Positions 16,806 to 25,624 are shown, counted from the stretch's first letter. The stretch: 64,000 bases of DNA from Anaerolineales bacterium (GCA_015075405.1 JABTUK010000002.1:1302001-1366000); one strand, 5' to 3'. The notes: a model not told the origin generated them from the letters alone. Made by a program: numbers and translations.

Positions 16806-18338
16806 ATGGGCACACCCCTGCTTTCCGAAAAATATGCGGCTGAGATGGTCGGTGTATTGAACTGCTATGACCGGGTGATTATCAGGGGCAATCTGCAGCC
16901 GCTGTGTTATGCTCAAGGGATGACGAAATATTTGTACAATCATAACCTTCGCATTTTTAACTATGGTCAGTTTGCCGTCTCGCTGCGGGATGAAATTCGA
17001 CAGCGAGCGGAGGCCATCGCGGTGGAGAACCAGGTCGAGATTGAGTTCATCCGCAAGAGCCAGGCATTTCGCAAAGAAGACCGCATCCAGGCCATCTTGA
17101 GGAAGCGGGGGCCGCAGCCGGGGTTGGTCCATATTTTCGCCGCGATGGAGCGCTGTCCGGCCTACCGGCCCTGGCACGATAAGACGAAGGGCAAGACCTA
17201 TGTGAAAAGCAGTTCGGGTAAATGTTTGCATTACTATTTCTATTTCATCGATGAAGAACTGGGTTTATGTTACCTGCGGGTCCCGACTTGGTGTCCTTTC
17301 GGGCTCCAGTTCTATTTCAACGGTCATAACTGGTTAGCCAGCCAATTGGCGCAGCACAAGATTGCCTTTGAACAGCGCGACAACGCTTTTGTACACATTG
17401 CCGATTCCGAGCGGGCCAACCAGTTAGCGGCTCAGTTCAATCTGGAAAATTTCCAGGCCAAGTTGGATCAGTTGGCCCAAGCCTACTGCCCGGTTGTGAC
17501 TAAACTTGGCCTTCAGTACCACTGGAGCATTCTGCAAGCCGAGTACGCCACCGACTTAATTTTCAAGTCAACCCAAACCCTACAAGCCTTTTTCCCACTG
17601 CTGTTGGCTGCCCTTATTCAGGCGGTCCAACCCGCCGATATTGCCACCTTTTTGGGTCGCAAGTTGCACGGCAACTACCAGGGCGAGGCCGGCAGCCGTT
17701 ATAACCACCGCTGGTTGGGTCGGCGGATTAAACACCAGATGGGACCGGTCGCGATCAAAATGTACGACAAGTTCAACCTCATCCTGCGCATCGAAACCAG
17801 TGTGGCCGATGTTTCCTTTTTTCGACAGTACCGCCAAGTCCACCATCGCGATGGTTCGACTAGTCGGAAATGGGCCCCGCTGAAGAAAAGCATCTACAGC
17901 CTGCCCGCTTTACAAGAACTATTGCAGGCCGCCAACCAGCGTTATCTCAAGTTCATCTCGGCCATCGAAACCCCCGAAGTTGGAGTCGCCCAGCTGCACC
18001 AGTTGGCTGAAACTCAGACCGAAAACGAGCACCGCTACAAGGGTTTTAATCTCTTCGCTGAAGAGGATGCCTCATTGTTTCGCACCCTGTTGCGCGGTGA
18101 GTTTTTCATCACTGGGTTCACCAACAAAGCCCTCCAGCCCTTGCTCCCCGACAAAAACTCGGCTCAGATCACCCGCCTGCTAGCCCGGCTGCGGGCACAC
18201 CATTTGATCAAGAAGGTCGGCCAGCGCTACAAATATTATCTGACCGACTTTGGCCGCCAGGTCGTCAGTATGGCCCTGAAACTCCGGGAGATAGTGGTTA
18301 TCCCTGGCTTGGCGAGTAATGTCCAAGTTCAGACTTAA
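16806..18338 (+). CDS. Probable mobile-type protein with C-terminal winged helix, unknown function
   Basis: 510 residues with RBS AAGGAG. I recognise this as a widespread family that often occurs in several near-identical copies in environmental genomes and is sometimes labelled MarR-like because the last ~80 residues look like a winged helix (LLARLRAHHLIKKVGQRYKY). Conserved-looking runs include FRKEDRIQAILRKRGPQPG, CLHYYFYFIDEELGLCYLRV, WCPFGLQFYFNGHNW and MGPVAIKMYDKF. No known transposase catalytic triad was assigned. No convincing terminal inverted repeats were seen in the flanks (16619-16805, 18339-18425). Transposase-like behaviour is inferred only from family distribution as I recall it. 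Confidence 0.7.
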   Translation: MGTPLLSEKYAAEMVGVLNCYDRVIIRGNLQPLCYAQGMTKYLYNHNLRIFNYGQFAVSLRDEIRQRAEAIAVENQVEIEFIRKSQAFRKEDRIQAILRKRGPQPGLVHIFAAMERCPAYRPWHDKTKGKTYVKSSSGKCLHYYFYFIDEELGLCYLRVPTWCPFGLQFYFNGHNWLASQLAQHKIAFEQRDNAFVHIADSERANQLAAQFNLENFQAKLDQLAQAYCPVVTKLGLQYHWSILQAEYATDLIFKSTQTLQAFFPLLLAALIQAVQPADIATFLGRKLHGNYQGEAGSRYNHRWLGRRIKHQMGPVAIKMYDKFNLILRIETSVADVSFFRQYRQVHHRDGSTSRKWAPLKKSIYSLPALQELLQAANQRYLKFISAIETPEVGVAQLHQLAETQTENEHRYKGFNLFAEEDASLFRTLLRGEFFITGFTNKALQPLLPDKNSAQITRLLARLRAHHLIKKVGQRYKYYLTDFGRQVVSMALKLREIVVIPGLASNVQVQT

Positions 18339-18425
18339 TATTCTTGTTTTGTGTGCAAGAATCTCATTGTTTAGGCACTAAGAGGGGTGAGTTATAGTTA
18401 AAGAAAACCAACCTGGAGGCAAACA

Positions 18426-19970
18426 GTGAGTTACAGTGTAGCTCCACCCAAGCTGATCGCCGCCTGGCGGCTGCTACTCAATATAGCCCTGCTGACCGGC
18501 CTGGTCCTCAGCCTGGGATCAGCGGCGCTGGCTGATAAGACCGACTTTAACCTCACCTGCGGAGACACAGCGGGTCTGATCAATGCTATCAACCAGGCCA
18601 ATATTAACAACAAGGACCAAACTATTACCCTGAACGCTGATCACCAGACCCACTGCGTTTACAATTTGACATCGCTGCGCAACACCAACGACGGTAATAA
18701 CGGCCTGCCCTCGATTACCGGCCAGATCACCATTGAAGGGAGAGGAGCGACCATTGAGCGCAGCAGGAACGGCGGTACACCTTACTTCCGTATCTTCCAT
18801 GTGGCTAAGAGCGGCAATCTAACACTAAATGACATAATCGTGACCAATGGCCGGGCTGCGAGCGGGAGCCTGCCGGCCAATAGTGGCGGCGGCATTGCTA
18901 ACTTCGGTACCCTGAGCCTGGTCAATAGCATCATCAGTGGCAACTACGCCGCCAACGGAGGTGGTGTTTATAACGATTTCGGGGGCACGTTGAGTCTGAC
19001 CAGCAGCGCCGTTAGCCACAATAGCGGAGCGAGTTTTGGCGGCGGTATCTTCACCCAGGGTCGGCTGAGCCTGACCCGTAGTACCGTCAGCGGCAACAAG
19101 GCCGACCTGAGTGGCGGCGGTATCGCTAATTTCGGCACACTGAGCCTGGCCAACAGCGCCGTTTGCTACAATGGCAGACCTGGTCTTGGCGGTGGCATCT
19201 TCAACCAGGGTTCGCTGAGCTTGGTCAACAGCACTATCAGCGGCAACAGCGTCAGCAGCGATGGCGGCGGCATCTTTAATGATTTTGGCAACACCATCTA
19301 CCTGACCGATACCATTGTTAATGATAACAACGCCGACAGGAATGGCGGCGGCATCTTTAATTTCAAAAACAGTACCCTGAGTCTGACCCATAGCATCGTC
19401 AGCAATAATAGCGCCAACGGCAATGCCGGTGGCATCTACAATCACCACAATAGTACGCTAAGCCTGACCCACTGTGTTGTGGCCCGCAACAGCACCTTCG
19501 GAGACGGGGGCGGTATCTTCAACAGGAGCGCTGCGACGTTGAGCCTGAGCCATAGCACCATCAGCGACAACTTGGCTTATAAAGAAGGTGGCGGCATTGC
19601 TAACCTCGGCACGTTGAGCCTGATCAAAGGTACTGTCAGTGGCAACAACGCCGGTAACAATGGGGGCGGCATCTTTAACAACCTCCAAGTGCTGATTCTG
19701 GTCAATAGTACCGTCAGCAGCAACAACGCCGGTAACAATGGGGGCGGCATCTTTAATCGGGGCGAGTTTTTCCTGACCAATAGTATTATTGCTAACAGTT
19801 CCAGCGGAGGAAATTGTGTTAACACCGCCACGCTCCATGCCCATGTCAATAACCAAGTTGAGGATAATGCCTGTCATTCCGCCTTCTCCAACAACTCCGG
19901 AGTTGAGCCACCGGCGGATAACAGCGACTCGACCGAAACCACGGGTTCTGCTGCCCAAGAGCCTGGCTAG
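18426..19970 (+). CDS. Secreted right-handed beta-helix repeat protein
   Basis: 514 residues from a GTG at 18426 with CTGGAGG upstream. The N-terminus has a basic start and a hydrophobic stretch (LLLNIALLTGLVLSLGSAALA) typical of a signal peptide. The mature part consists of about 12-15 imperfect ~24-residue repeats with the signature GGGI(F/A)N...LSL..S.(V/I)S.N, as in pectate-lyase-like or polymorphic outer membrane protein beta-helices. The C-terminal tail is acidic and Thr/Ser-rich (residues ~490-514) and lacks a clear anchor. It probably acts at the cell surface as an adhesin-like or structural protein. The two following genes are on the same strand and may share its role. Confidence 0.85.
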   Translation: MSYSVAPPKLIAAWRLLLNIALLTGLVLSLGSAALADKTDFNLTCGDTAGLINAINQANINNKDQTITLNADHQTHCVYNLTSLRNTNDGNNGLPSITGQITIEGRGATIERSRNGGTPYFRIFHVAKSGNLTLNDIIVTNGRAASGSLPANSGGGIANFGTLSLVNSIISGNYAANGGGVYNDFGGTLSLTSSAVSHNSGASFGGGIFTQGRLSLTRSTVSGNKADLSGGGIANFGTLSLANSAVCYNGRPGLGGGIFNQGSLSLVNSTISGNSVSSDGGGIFNDFGNTIYLTDTIVNDNNADRNGGGIFNFKNSTLSLTHSIVSNNSANGNAGGIYNHHNSTLSLTHCVVARNSTFGDGGGIFNRSAATLSLSHSTISDNLAYKEGGGIANLGTLSLIKGTVSGNNAGNNGGGIFNNLQVLILVNSTVSSNNAGNNGGGIFNRGEFFLTNSIIANSSSGGNCVNTATLHAHVNNQVEDNACHSAFSNNSGVEPPADNSDSTETTGSAAQEPG

Positions 19971-20037
19971 TGACAAGGTTTTAACTGGACCATTGACGGA
20001 ACGATTGTTGAGGAGGGTACCGAACCGGGTAGAAACT

Positions 20038-20307
20038 ATGACCAAAGAACAGCCGGATTATCTATCGTATCTATTGCGTTTATGGCGGGTGAATGGGCAG
20101 AGCAGCGATGAACCCGGCCCCGCCAAAGTGATGTGGCGGGCATCTGTGGAAAGTCCGCTCACCCGCGAACGGTGGAATTTTGCCACCCTGGACGATTTGG
20201 TTGACTTTCTGTGGACGCAAACTAACCAGTCTGCTTTGAGCAGCCATCAGGAGTCAAAACTCTACCCTCGCTCAGGTAAGTTCGATGGAATCCGTGCGCC
20301 TCCGTGA
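20038..20307 (+). CDS. Small conserved protein (YLSYLLRLWRV family)
   Basis: 89 residues from the ATG at 20038. The core DYLSYLLRLWRV...VMWRASVESPLTRERWNFATLDDLVDFL resembles small hypothetical proteins I associate with Chloroflexota. The fold is unknown, possibly a compact alpha/beta domain. No signal peptide is seen. An AGGAGGG at about 20011 is rather distant; GGGTAG is closer. It lies 67 bp after the beta-helix gene and 59 bp before the YHQSEW gene. Function unknown. Confidence 0.65.
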   Translation: MTKEQPDYLSYLLRLWRVNGQSSDEPGPAKVMWRASVESPLTRERWNFATLDDLVDFLWTQTNQSALSSHQESKLYPRSGKFDGIRAPP

Positions 20308-20366
20308 GCTATTCTGGCCCATAGGTAGTTGACCTAAATATTTAGAATCTGTGAGGAGAATCAATT

Positions 20367-20930
20367 ATGGCAATTCACAGTCATCCAACAATCCCTGCTG
20401 AGGAGCATGTGGGGCGGCGACGCTTCCCAGGCCCCTTGGTGGTAATCATCCTGCTGGTGGCGCTCATTGTGGGTGTTTTGTTGATGACCCAGCCTGGCGC
20501 AGCGCCAGAAATCGGTGCGCCGCCTGTGGTAGAACAATCGGAATGGGACAGATCAACTGCAAATCAGAACGACATGGCCGTGTATCATCAGAGCGAGTGG
20601 GATCGCACCCCTATCACAACCTTACCGCTGCCTGATGAGAATGCATATCACCAGAGCGAGTGGAGCAGTTCCCCCCAAACAACCTTAGCGATTCCTGACG
20701 AAAATGCGTATCACCGGAGTGAGTGGCATGCTGAGGTTATAAAAACTCAACCTCGCACTCTAGCCTGGCCGCCGCGCCCGACGCAATTTCATCCCGCCGA
20801 AAATGTGGTGATGAGCCTCGACGAGAACGCTCTGGCAACGTATCATCAGAGTGAGTGGGATCGCACCCCCACCACAACCTTACCGCTACCTGATGAGAAT
20901 GCGTATCACCAGAGCGAGTGGGGTCGCTAA
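20367..20930 (+). CDS. Membrane-anchored YHQSEW-repeat protein
   Basis: 187 residues, RBS GAGGAG 8 bases before the ATG. One hydrophobic segment (LVVIILLVALIVGVLLM, about 27-43) follows a basic N-terminus, so the protein is probably anchored with the C-terminus outside. The external part carries five copies of YH(Q/R)SEW plus a related QSEW near residue 54. Most copies sit in a longer unit DRTP-TTLPLPDENAYHQSEW of about 21-24 residues, and the last repeat ends the protein (YHQSEWGR). The sequence is low in complexity and rich in Asp/Glu/Thr/Pro. Function unknown; the regular motif suggests a ligand-binding, polymerising or processed peptide unit. Confidence 0.75.
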   Translation: MAIHSHPTIPAEEHVGRRRFPGPLVVIILLVALIVGVLLMTQPGAAPEIGAPPVVEQSEWDRSTANQNDMAVYHQSEWDRTPITTLPLPDENAYHQSEWSSSPQTTLAIPDENAYHRSEWHAEVIKTQPRTLAWPPRPTQFHPAENVVMSLDENALATYHQSEWDRTPTTTLPLPDENAYHQSEWGR

Positions 20931-21010
20931 ATAGAACCACGTCCCAAGTGAGTTAACGCCTCCTGAGACTTAGCCGGACGGTTGTCAGGAGGCGATAGGC
21001 CCCGTGGGAA

Positions 21011-22027
21011 TCACATATCCCGTGGCTCACGATAATAGCTCAAGAGAGTGCCCACCCCTTTTTGGACAGCTTTCTGATAAGCCAGGTTGCCCAGCACAAT
21101 ATCGCTGACGGCAAAGCCCTTGTGCCAGAAGAGAATGCGTTCCTGTTCCGACTCGCGGCCCGGCTTGACCCCGGCCACTACCTCGCCGATTTCGCCGCTG
21201 ATGTGCTCCTCGCGCAACTCCCCGGCCTGGGTCAGCCCGGCAAACTGGCCGTACTGCGATTTCTGGCACTGGTTCCAGTCATCCACAAACATTTTGTCTA
21301 CGGTAAACGGCAGGGTTGGGGCAACGGACAGTACTGCACCGTAAGGCTGAATCAGCGCCCCCGGCTTGACCCATTCATCCTTCACCAGCACTTCATGCGC
21401 CAGCAGACGCGAAGCGTCAATGATGATGTCGGCCTCGCGGACGGCTTCCTCGGTTGTTTCCGTGACGATAATCCGTTTGTTGAGCCGCTCCGACATTTCG
21501 CCGGCAAAACGCTCCCGCGATTCGGGCCGCTTGCTGGTGACGCGAATTTCTTCAAAATCAAACAGCAGGTCGAGCATGGCCACGTTGTACCAGGCCGTTC
21601 CTCGCACACCGATATGGCCCAACACCCGCGGCTTTTGCTTCGCCAGATACTTGGCCCCCACCGCCGTCACCGCGCCGGTCCGCATCCAGGTGGTCAAGGT
21701 GCCGTCCAAAATGCAAAAAGGCGCGCCGGTTTCGGGCCGGTAGAGAGTAATCAGGGCCAGTTCCGAGGGCAGGCCATACTCATAATTCTTCTGAAAATCG
21801 CCGATGACCTTGACTCCGGCCACGTTGACCGGCTCGACGTAGCCCTTGAGGATATTGAACAGCTTCTCCGGGTAAGCCAAGGCCAGGTGGTCTTTGGAGG
21901 GCATGACCACTTTTTTCTGGCCGTGCGCTTTCAGCCCCAGCTCAATCACATCCATAATTTCTGGCAAACCCAGATCGAGGCTTTCCACATCCTCTTTGGA
22001 CAAAAACAGAATATCTATGCCGGCCAA
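21011..22027 (-). CDS. Ornithine cyclodeaminase / mu-crystallin family protein
   Basis: 338 residues from a TTG at 22027, with GGGAG 8 bases upstream and no nearby ATG. It matches the OCD/mu-crystallin fold: catalytic region VVMPSKDHLA near 40, the ligand segment GVKVIGDFQKNYEYGLPS near 90, and the NAD-binding part VLGHIGVRGTAW near 135, whose loop is Ser/Lys-rich (VTSKRPES). Members catalyse NAD-dependent deamination of ornithine or reduction of imino acids such as ketimines and alanine analogues. In this amine-catabolic neighbourhood an imine or amino acid substrate is plausible. The fold is certain; the substrate is not. Confidence 0.88.
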   Translation of the reverse strand: MAGIDILFLSKEDVESLDLGLPEIMDVIELGLKAHGQKKVVMPSKDHLALAYPEKLFNILKGYVEPVNVAGVKVIGDFQKNYEYGLPSELALITLYRPETGAPFCILDGTLTTWMRTGAVTAVGAKYLAKQKPRVLGHIGVRGTAWYNVAMLDLLFDFEEIRVTSKRPESRERFAGEMSERLNKRIIVTETTEEAVREADIIIDASRLLAHEVLVKDEWVKPGALIQPYGAVLSVAPTLPFTVDKMFVDDWNQCQKSQYGQFAGLTQAGELREEHISGEIGEVVAGVKPGRESEQERILFWHKGFAVSDIVLGNLAYQKAVQKGVGTLLSYYREPRDM

Positions 22028-22061
22028 TAACGTTCTCCCTTAATGAATGAGGCACTCTTCG

Positions 22062-22104
22062 TCAAAGCGTCTTGCGTCTGTTTTACCCACGCAAGACGCA
22101 AGAC
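22062..22104. repeat. GCGTCTTGCGTCT / CGCAAGACGCAAGAC inverted heptamer repeat
   Basis: GCGTCTTGCGTCT and CGCAAGACGCAAGAC are complementary 7-base-unit arms upstream of the cyclodeaminase gene. Confidence 0.6.
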
Positions 22105-22154
22105 GAATATTGAATCAATATTTTTCCGTGAGAGCATTCGGAAACTCCACAGGC

Positions 22155-22285
22155 AACCTTGCCAGCGGCGCTCGTCCGGCGATGAAGTCGCCGGACTATT
22201 CAACAGCGCCCGATGAATCGGACTTTAAGCCGGGTTGACCCGGCGCTGTTTCCTAGCCCTGGCATTTATGCCGGGGCGATTCAAC
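22155..22285. repeat. GATAAATC-type hairpin array, copy C (divergent)
   Basis: A chain of hairpins: CCGGCGATGAAGTCGCCGG, then GCGCCCGATGAATCGGAC, a CCGGGTTGACCCGG stem and CCTGGCATTTATGCCGGGG. The words CAACAGCGCCCGATGAATCGG and CTAGCCC are shared with the copies at 25335-25530 and 33291-33483. Confidence 0.6.
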
Positions 22286-22326
22286 AAAACGAAACAGTTT
22301 CCGAACGTTCCCTTCTGTAACTTACC

Positions 22327-22962
22327 TTACGCCTGCAACTCCCGCACTGCCCACCACAGCGATTGGTTCTGGTAATCGTAATACTTGGTCCGAGTGAGGG
22401 TAATTTCGCTACCCGACAGCAAGCCGCCGGGCAGCAGACCATTATGGAGCCGGATATGCCGGTAATAGGTGGGCGATAATTCCTGGGCGGCATAGGCGTG
22501 TTTCATGCTGATGGCCCAATGACCAATCCCTTGCGGGTGGCTGAATAGGACCAGGTTGCGCCAGTTACCCCCTTCCACTTCCAGCGAACTGTAGCTGAGC
22601 AGATGCGGATGCTGCATAAATTCATCGAGCAGTTCCGCGTCCACGGCATTGAGGGGAGCGCGGTTGGCCTCCGGCCACTTGGCGCCGCAAAAACCGACCA
22701 CAGCCAATTCTGTCAACGTAAGCAGTTCCTCCGGTCTGGCCAGGGCAATGCGGTGGCGGCGGCCGCCGCTTTCTTCCAAAAACAGAATATAGGGGCGGGG
22801 TTGAGCCGGGATTATCTTCATTTGACTCAGCACGTGGCGCAGTTGGCCAACCATGTATTGCAGGTGCGCCATGTCTTCAACGTTGTGATCGGGGTCGGTA
22901 AAAGGGCGGTCGGGCACAATATCTGACCAACTCAGGCGAATATAGTCAGCAGATGTTGGCAT
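22327..22962 (-). CDS. Conserved hypothetical protein, 211 aa
   Basis: No signal peptide or membrane segment. The N-terminal part has a helical stretch with spaced hydrophobic residues (MAHLQYMVGQLRHVLSQMKI), and a middle segment (LDEFMQHPHLLSYSSLEVEGGNWRNLVLF) contains several His residues. A GAGG lies before the ATG. It sits between the cyclodeaminase and the second amine oxidase on the same strand, separated by repeats, which suggests a role in the same accessory pathway. I do not recognise the family. The HPH and GHW motifs could bind a metal or heme, but nothing proves it. Confidence 0.7.
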   Translation of the reverse strand: MPTSADYIRLSWSDIVPDRPFTDPDHNVEDMAHLQYMVGQLRHVLSQMKIIPAQPRPYILFLEESGGRRHRIALARPEELLTLTELAVVGFCGAKWPEANRAPLNAVDAELLDEFMQHPHLLSYSSLEVEGGNWRNLVLFSHPQGIGHWAISMKHAYAAQELSPTYYRHIRLHNGLLPGGLLSGSEITLTRTKYYDYQNQSLWWAVRELQA

Positions 22963-22979
22963 AGTTAGCCTCTACATAG

Positions 22980-23072
22980 AAATTAATATCAGGCGCCAGG
23001 TGTCAGGTTTTTCTTCTCACATAACACCAACAACCTTACACTCTAACACTTGACACTTCAACACTTGACACG
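22980..23072. repeat. GTGTCA / TGACACTT heptamer-type repeat
   Basis: CAGGTGTCAGG on the left and repeated ACACTTGACACTTCAACACTTGACACG on the right form imperfect complementary arms just after the FAD oxidase stop. Confidence 0.6.
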
Positions 23073-23077
23073 CTAAT

Positions 23078-24409
23078 TCAGACCCAGGGCGAATGGCTGT
23101 TCGACTTGCCAAAGGTGCGGCCCTCGGCAAAGCGGTCGAGGGTAAAAGGTTTGAGTTCCGGCACATTGTCGCCCATCAGATATTTGGCTAACAACTTACC
23201 CACGCCGGTCATCTTGAAGCCGTGATTGCTGTCGGCGATCATATACACATTGGGGGCCACCCAATCAAAAATGGGGATGTTGTCCGGGGTGAAGGCGCCG
23301 ATGCCGCCGTTGCGCCGTTCGCGGAAGTTGGGCCGGATGCCCTCAAAACGGCCCATCGTTTGAGCCATAGCCGCGCACATGTAATCGGCAAATTCCGGCT
23401 CGGCCTGGTACTCATCGTTGGCGTGGCCGTAGGGGTCGGTGGTGGCCTTGGGGCCAAGCTTGACCGGGATGGTCCCGCCCTGCAAACCGGGCCGGTCCAT
23501 GCGCTCGTTGCCGTTTTTGTAATAGATATACAAATGGTCCGACAATTCCCGGCCCGTTTCGTCCACCACCGGCGTGTTCATTTTTTCGACGTGCAGTACC
23601 GGCGGGTTCAGGCCATCCGCCGTTAAATAAGGCTTGTCGTAGTAGACTTCCCCTTCCAGCAGCCGCCAGTAGGTCCACATATCTTTATTTTTGACCACGC
23701 TGCCATCGGGATAATAGCAGTCAAGCGTCATCGGCTGGCCGAGCATTGCCCAGTGTTTGGGCGTCCACGCCCCCAATCCCCAGATGACCAGATCGCACTT
23801 GATGGTCCCTTCATTGGTGTGAACTGCCTTGACCTGGCCGCCTTGCATATCGTAGCCGGTCACTTCAATACCGGTCAGGATTTGCACACCGTGATCGGCG
23901 CATTTCTGAGCCAGGCCCCTGATCACCTGGCGCGTCCCGGCGTAGCCGCTCACCCGCTCGTGCAGGGCCACATCAATACCTTCGGTTTTGAAATCGGGCC
24001 AGATTTTTTTGAGGAATTTGCGGGCATCCTCACCCACGTACACGTCGGAGGGGTAACCGACCGAGTTCTGGCTCTGGTGAATCCGCTCGTAATCGGCAAT
24101 TTGATTCGCCTCACCCGCCGATACGTAACCGACCTGCTGAAACCCGAAGGCCACTGGGTCGTAGGTCCACACATCTACGCTGTGGCGCAAAATAGCGTGG
24201 ATCGGCTCGGTCATGTAAAAGTTACGCACGCAGCCGCAGGCAATCCCCGACGCCCCGGCCCCGGCATACGACTTTTCCAGCACCACCACATCCTTGCCGC
24301 TGCCCCGTTTGCGGTTTTCTAGTTCCATCGCCAGGCGCCAGGCCGAACTCAGCCCGTGAATCCCGGCTCCAATCACCACATATTTAATTGATTCTGGTAC
24401 ATTGCTCAT
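23078..24409 (-). CDS. FAD-dependent amine oxidase (DAO family; SoxB/dimethylglycine dehydrogenase-like)
   Basis: 443 residues, RBS AAGGAGG. The FAD-binding motif VVIGAGIHGLSSAWRL begins near residue 11, followed by DVVVLEKSYAGAGASGIACGCVRN, where Gly/Ala/Cys lie at the flavin edge. It is related to SoxB of the same window but about 30 residues longer and without partner subunits nearby. The family oxidises secondary or tertiary N-methylamines or amino acids, so a betaine-derived amine is plausible. Its promoter (24487-24515 region) shares the GGCGCAA site with soxB. Confidence 0.87.
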   Translation of the reverse strand: MSNVPESIKYVVIGAGIHGLSSAWRLAMELENRKRGSGKDVVVLEKSYAGAGASGIACGCVRNFYMTEPIHAILRHSVDVWTYDPVAFGFQQVGYVSAGEANQIADYERIHQSQNSVGYPSDVYVGEDARKFLKKIWPDFKTEGIDVALHERVSGYAGTRQVIRGLAQKCADHGVQILTGIEVTGYDMQGGQVKAVHTNEGTIKCDLVIWGLGAWTPKHWAMLGQPMTLDCYYPDGSVVKNKDMWTYWRLLEGEVYYDKPYLTADGLNPPVLHVEKMNTPVVDETGRELSDHLYIYYKNGNERMDRPGLQGGTIPVKLGPKATTDPYGHANDEYQAEPEFADYMCAAMAQTMGRFEGIRPNFRERRNGGIGAFTPDNIPIFDWVAPNVYMIADSNHGFKMTGVGKLLAKYLMGDNVPELKPFTLDRFAEGRTFGKSNSHSPWV

Positions 24410-24454
24410 TGCTGCCTCCTTTGACTTTTGGTTATGGCAAATTCGCCCTGAGAT

Positions 24455-24462
24455 GGTATAAT
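24455..24462 (+). promoter_or_regulatory. Extended -10 promoter candidate of the YheO-like regulator
   Basis: TGGTATAAT (TG-N-TATAAT) on the plus strand, about 125 bases before the ATG at 24589. No good -35 is seen at the right distance, which is common for extended -10 promoters. Confidence 0.35.
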
Positions 24463-24477
24463 CGAATTGAATTTATG

Positions 24478-24515
24478 TTGCGCCAAAAGATAACACAAAA
24501 TTCAACAAACGTCAA
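24478..24515 (-). promoter_or_regulatory. Promoter of the FAD amine oxidase with GGCGCAA site
   Basis: On the minus strand TTGACG (24515-24510), 17-bp spacer, TATCTT (24492-24487), then GGCGCAA (24484-24478) directly after the -10. The same arrangement is seen at soxB. A separate inverted repeat TTCAACAA (24501) / TTGTTGAA (24552) overlaps the region and may be the operator of the divergent YheO-like regulator. Confidence 0.55.
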
Positions 24516-24588
24516 CAGCAAGTGGAATACTTGCACATTTTTTAACATCTTGTTGAATTGGTAAGCTCATCCGGAATAGAGGTCAATC

Positions 24589-25269
24589 ATGAATAAGACC
24601 CAAAAGTCGCTGCTCATTAATCAGCTTATTCAAGTGGGTGAAGCCGTCTGCCGGACTATCGGGCCGCAATGTGAAGCGGTGGTGCATGATCTGGCCGATA
24701 TGGAGCAATCCATCGTCTGGCTCAAAGGCAGTGTGACCGAACGGAAGCCGGGCGGCTGTATGACGGCGCGGGGGTTGTCGCTGGTCCGGTCAGGGCGCAC
24801 CGAAGATAGTTACAATTACACCACCCGCACCCGCAGCGGCAAAATGGTCCGTTCGTCGCTGATTTTTGTCAACGACAAGGAGGGCGAACCTCAGATTTGT
24901 ATGGAGATTAATTTTGACGCCAGCCCTTTTGTAGCCTTTCGCCGTGCCCTGGAAACCCTGGCCGACCCCGATGAGGCTTACGATTTTCAAGACGCCTTTA
25001 TTGACGACGCCCCCCAAATGCTGGAAACCATGTGCCGCCGGGCCGTAGAATTTATCGGCAAACCGATGGCCCAAATGGACAAAACCGACCGGCTGCGGGT
25101 GGTCCAACTTTTGGACGATGCCGGCGCGTTTGAGATGCGCAAGGCCATTCCGGCTATTGCCAGCTATCTGGGCGTGACCCGCTTCACCATCCACAACTAT
25201 CTCAACGAAATCCGGGGCAAAGCAACGGATGAGGTGTCGGAGGAGATGTCGGAGGAATCATCCCCATAA
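24589..25269 (+). CDS. YheO/DauR-like transcriptional regulator (PAS-like + HTH)
   Basis: 226 residues. The N-terminal YheO-like PAS domain (about 8-125) contains GPQCEAVVHDLADMEQSIVW and a later ICMEINFDAS. The C-terminal HTH_22 domain (about 165-215) contains ITSYLGVTRFTI-like residues (AIASYLGVTRFTIHNYLNEI). DauR-type proteins control D-amino acid or amine catabolic genes. The C-terminal tail is Glu/Ser-rich. It is transcribed divergently from the FAD amine oxidase; its own promoter is probably the TGGTATAAT at 24455. It may therefore control the oxidase and its neighbours. Confidence 0.87.
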   Translation: MNKTQKSLLINQLIQVGEAVCRTIGPQCEAVVHDLADMEQSIVWLKGSVTERKPGGCMTARGLSLVRSGRTEDSYNYTTRTRSGKMVRSSLIFVNDKEGEPQICMEINFDASPFVAFRRALETLADPDEAYDFQDAFIDDAPQMLETMCRRAVEFIGKPMAQMDKTDRLRVVQLLDDAGAFEMRKAIPAIASYLGVTRFTIHNYLNEIRGKATDEVSEEMSEESSP

Positions 25270-25308
25270 AAGATAAACAATGAGCATCTTGTACATCGAA
25301 CAAGAACT

Positions 25309-25584
25309 TTGCCACGAATTACACGAATTATGCCTGTTCACAAACAAGTTGGACGTTACGCCAGAGAACGCCGGGGGATAAATCGCCCCGGCTATGAAAC
25401 AGCGCCCGATAAATCGGGCTTGCCTAAGCCGGATGAATCCGGCGTAGTTTTCTAGCCCGGCTGATTTATCACCGGACGGGTTATAGGCACAGTCGAGCCG
25501 TTTTATGCAACATCTTGGCAAACAGGACAGAATTACACGAATTAACACGAAAAATTTGGTGAAAATTCGTGCAATTCGTGGCAA
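25309..25584. repeat. Nested repeat: ACACGAATTA inverted repeat around a GATAAATC hairpin array (copy A)
   Basis: Outer arms TTGCCACGAATTACACGAATTA (25309) and AATTCGTGCAATTCGTGGCAA (about 25563) are complementary. Between them 25335-25530 is a chain of hairpins: CGGGGGATAAATCGCCCCGG, GCCCGATAAATCGGGC, GCCGGATGAATCCGGC and GCCCGGCTGATTTATCACCGG. The inner part is ~90% alike to 33291-33483. It fills the gap between the regulator and mttB homologue 2. Confidence 0.75.
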
Positions 25585-25624
25585 AACTTTTTCGGTTTCG
25601 ACTCATCCGGGTTGGGAAACATTG

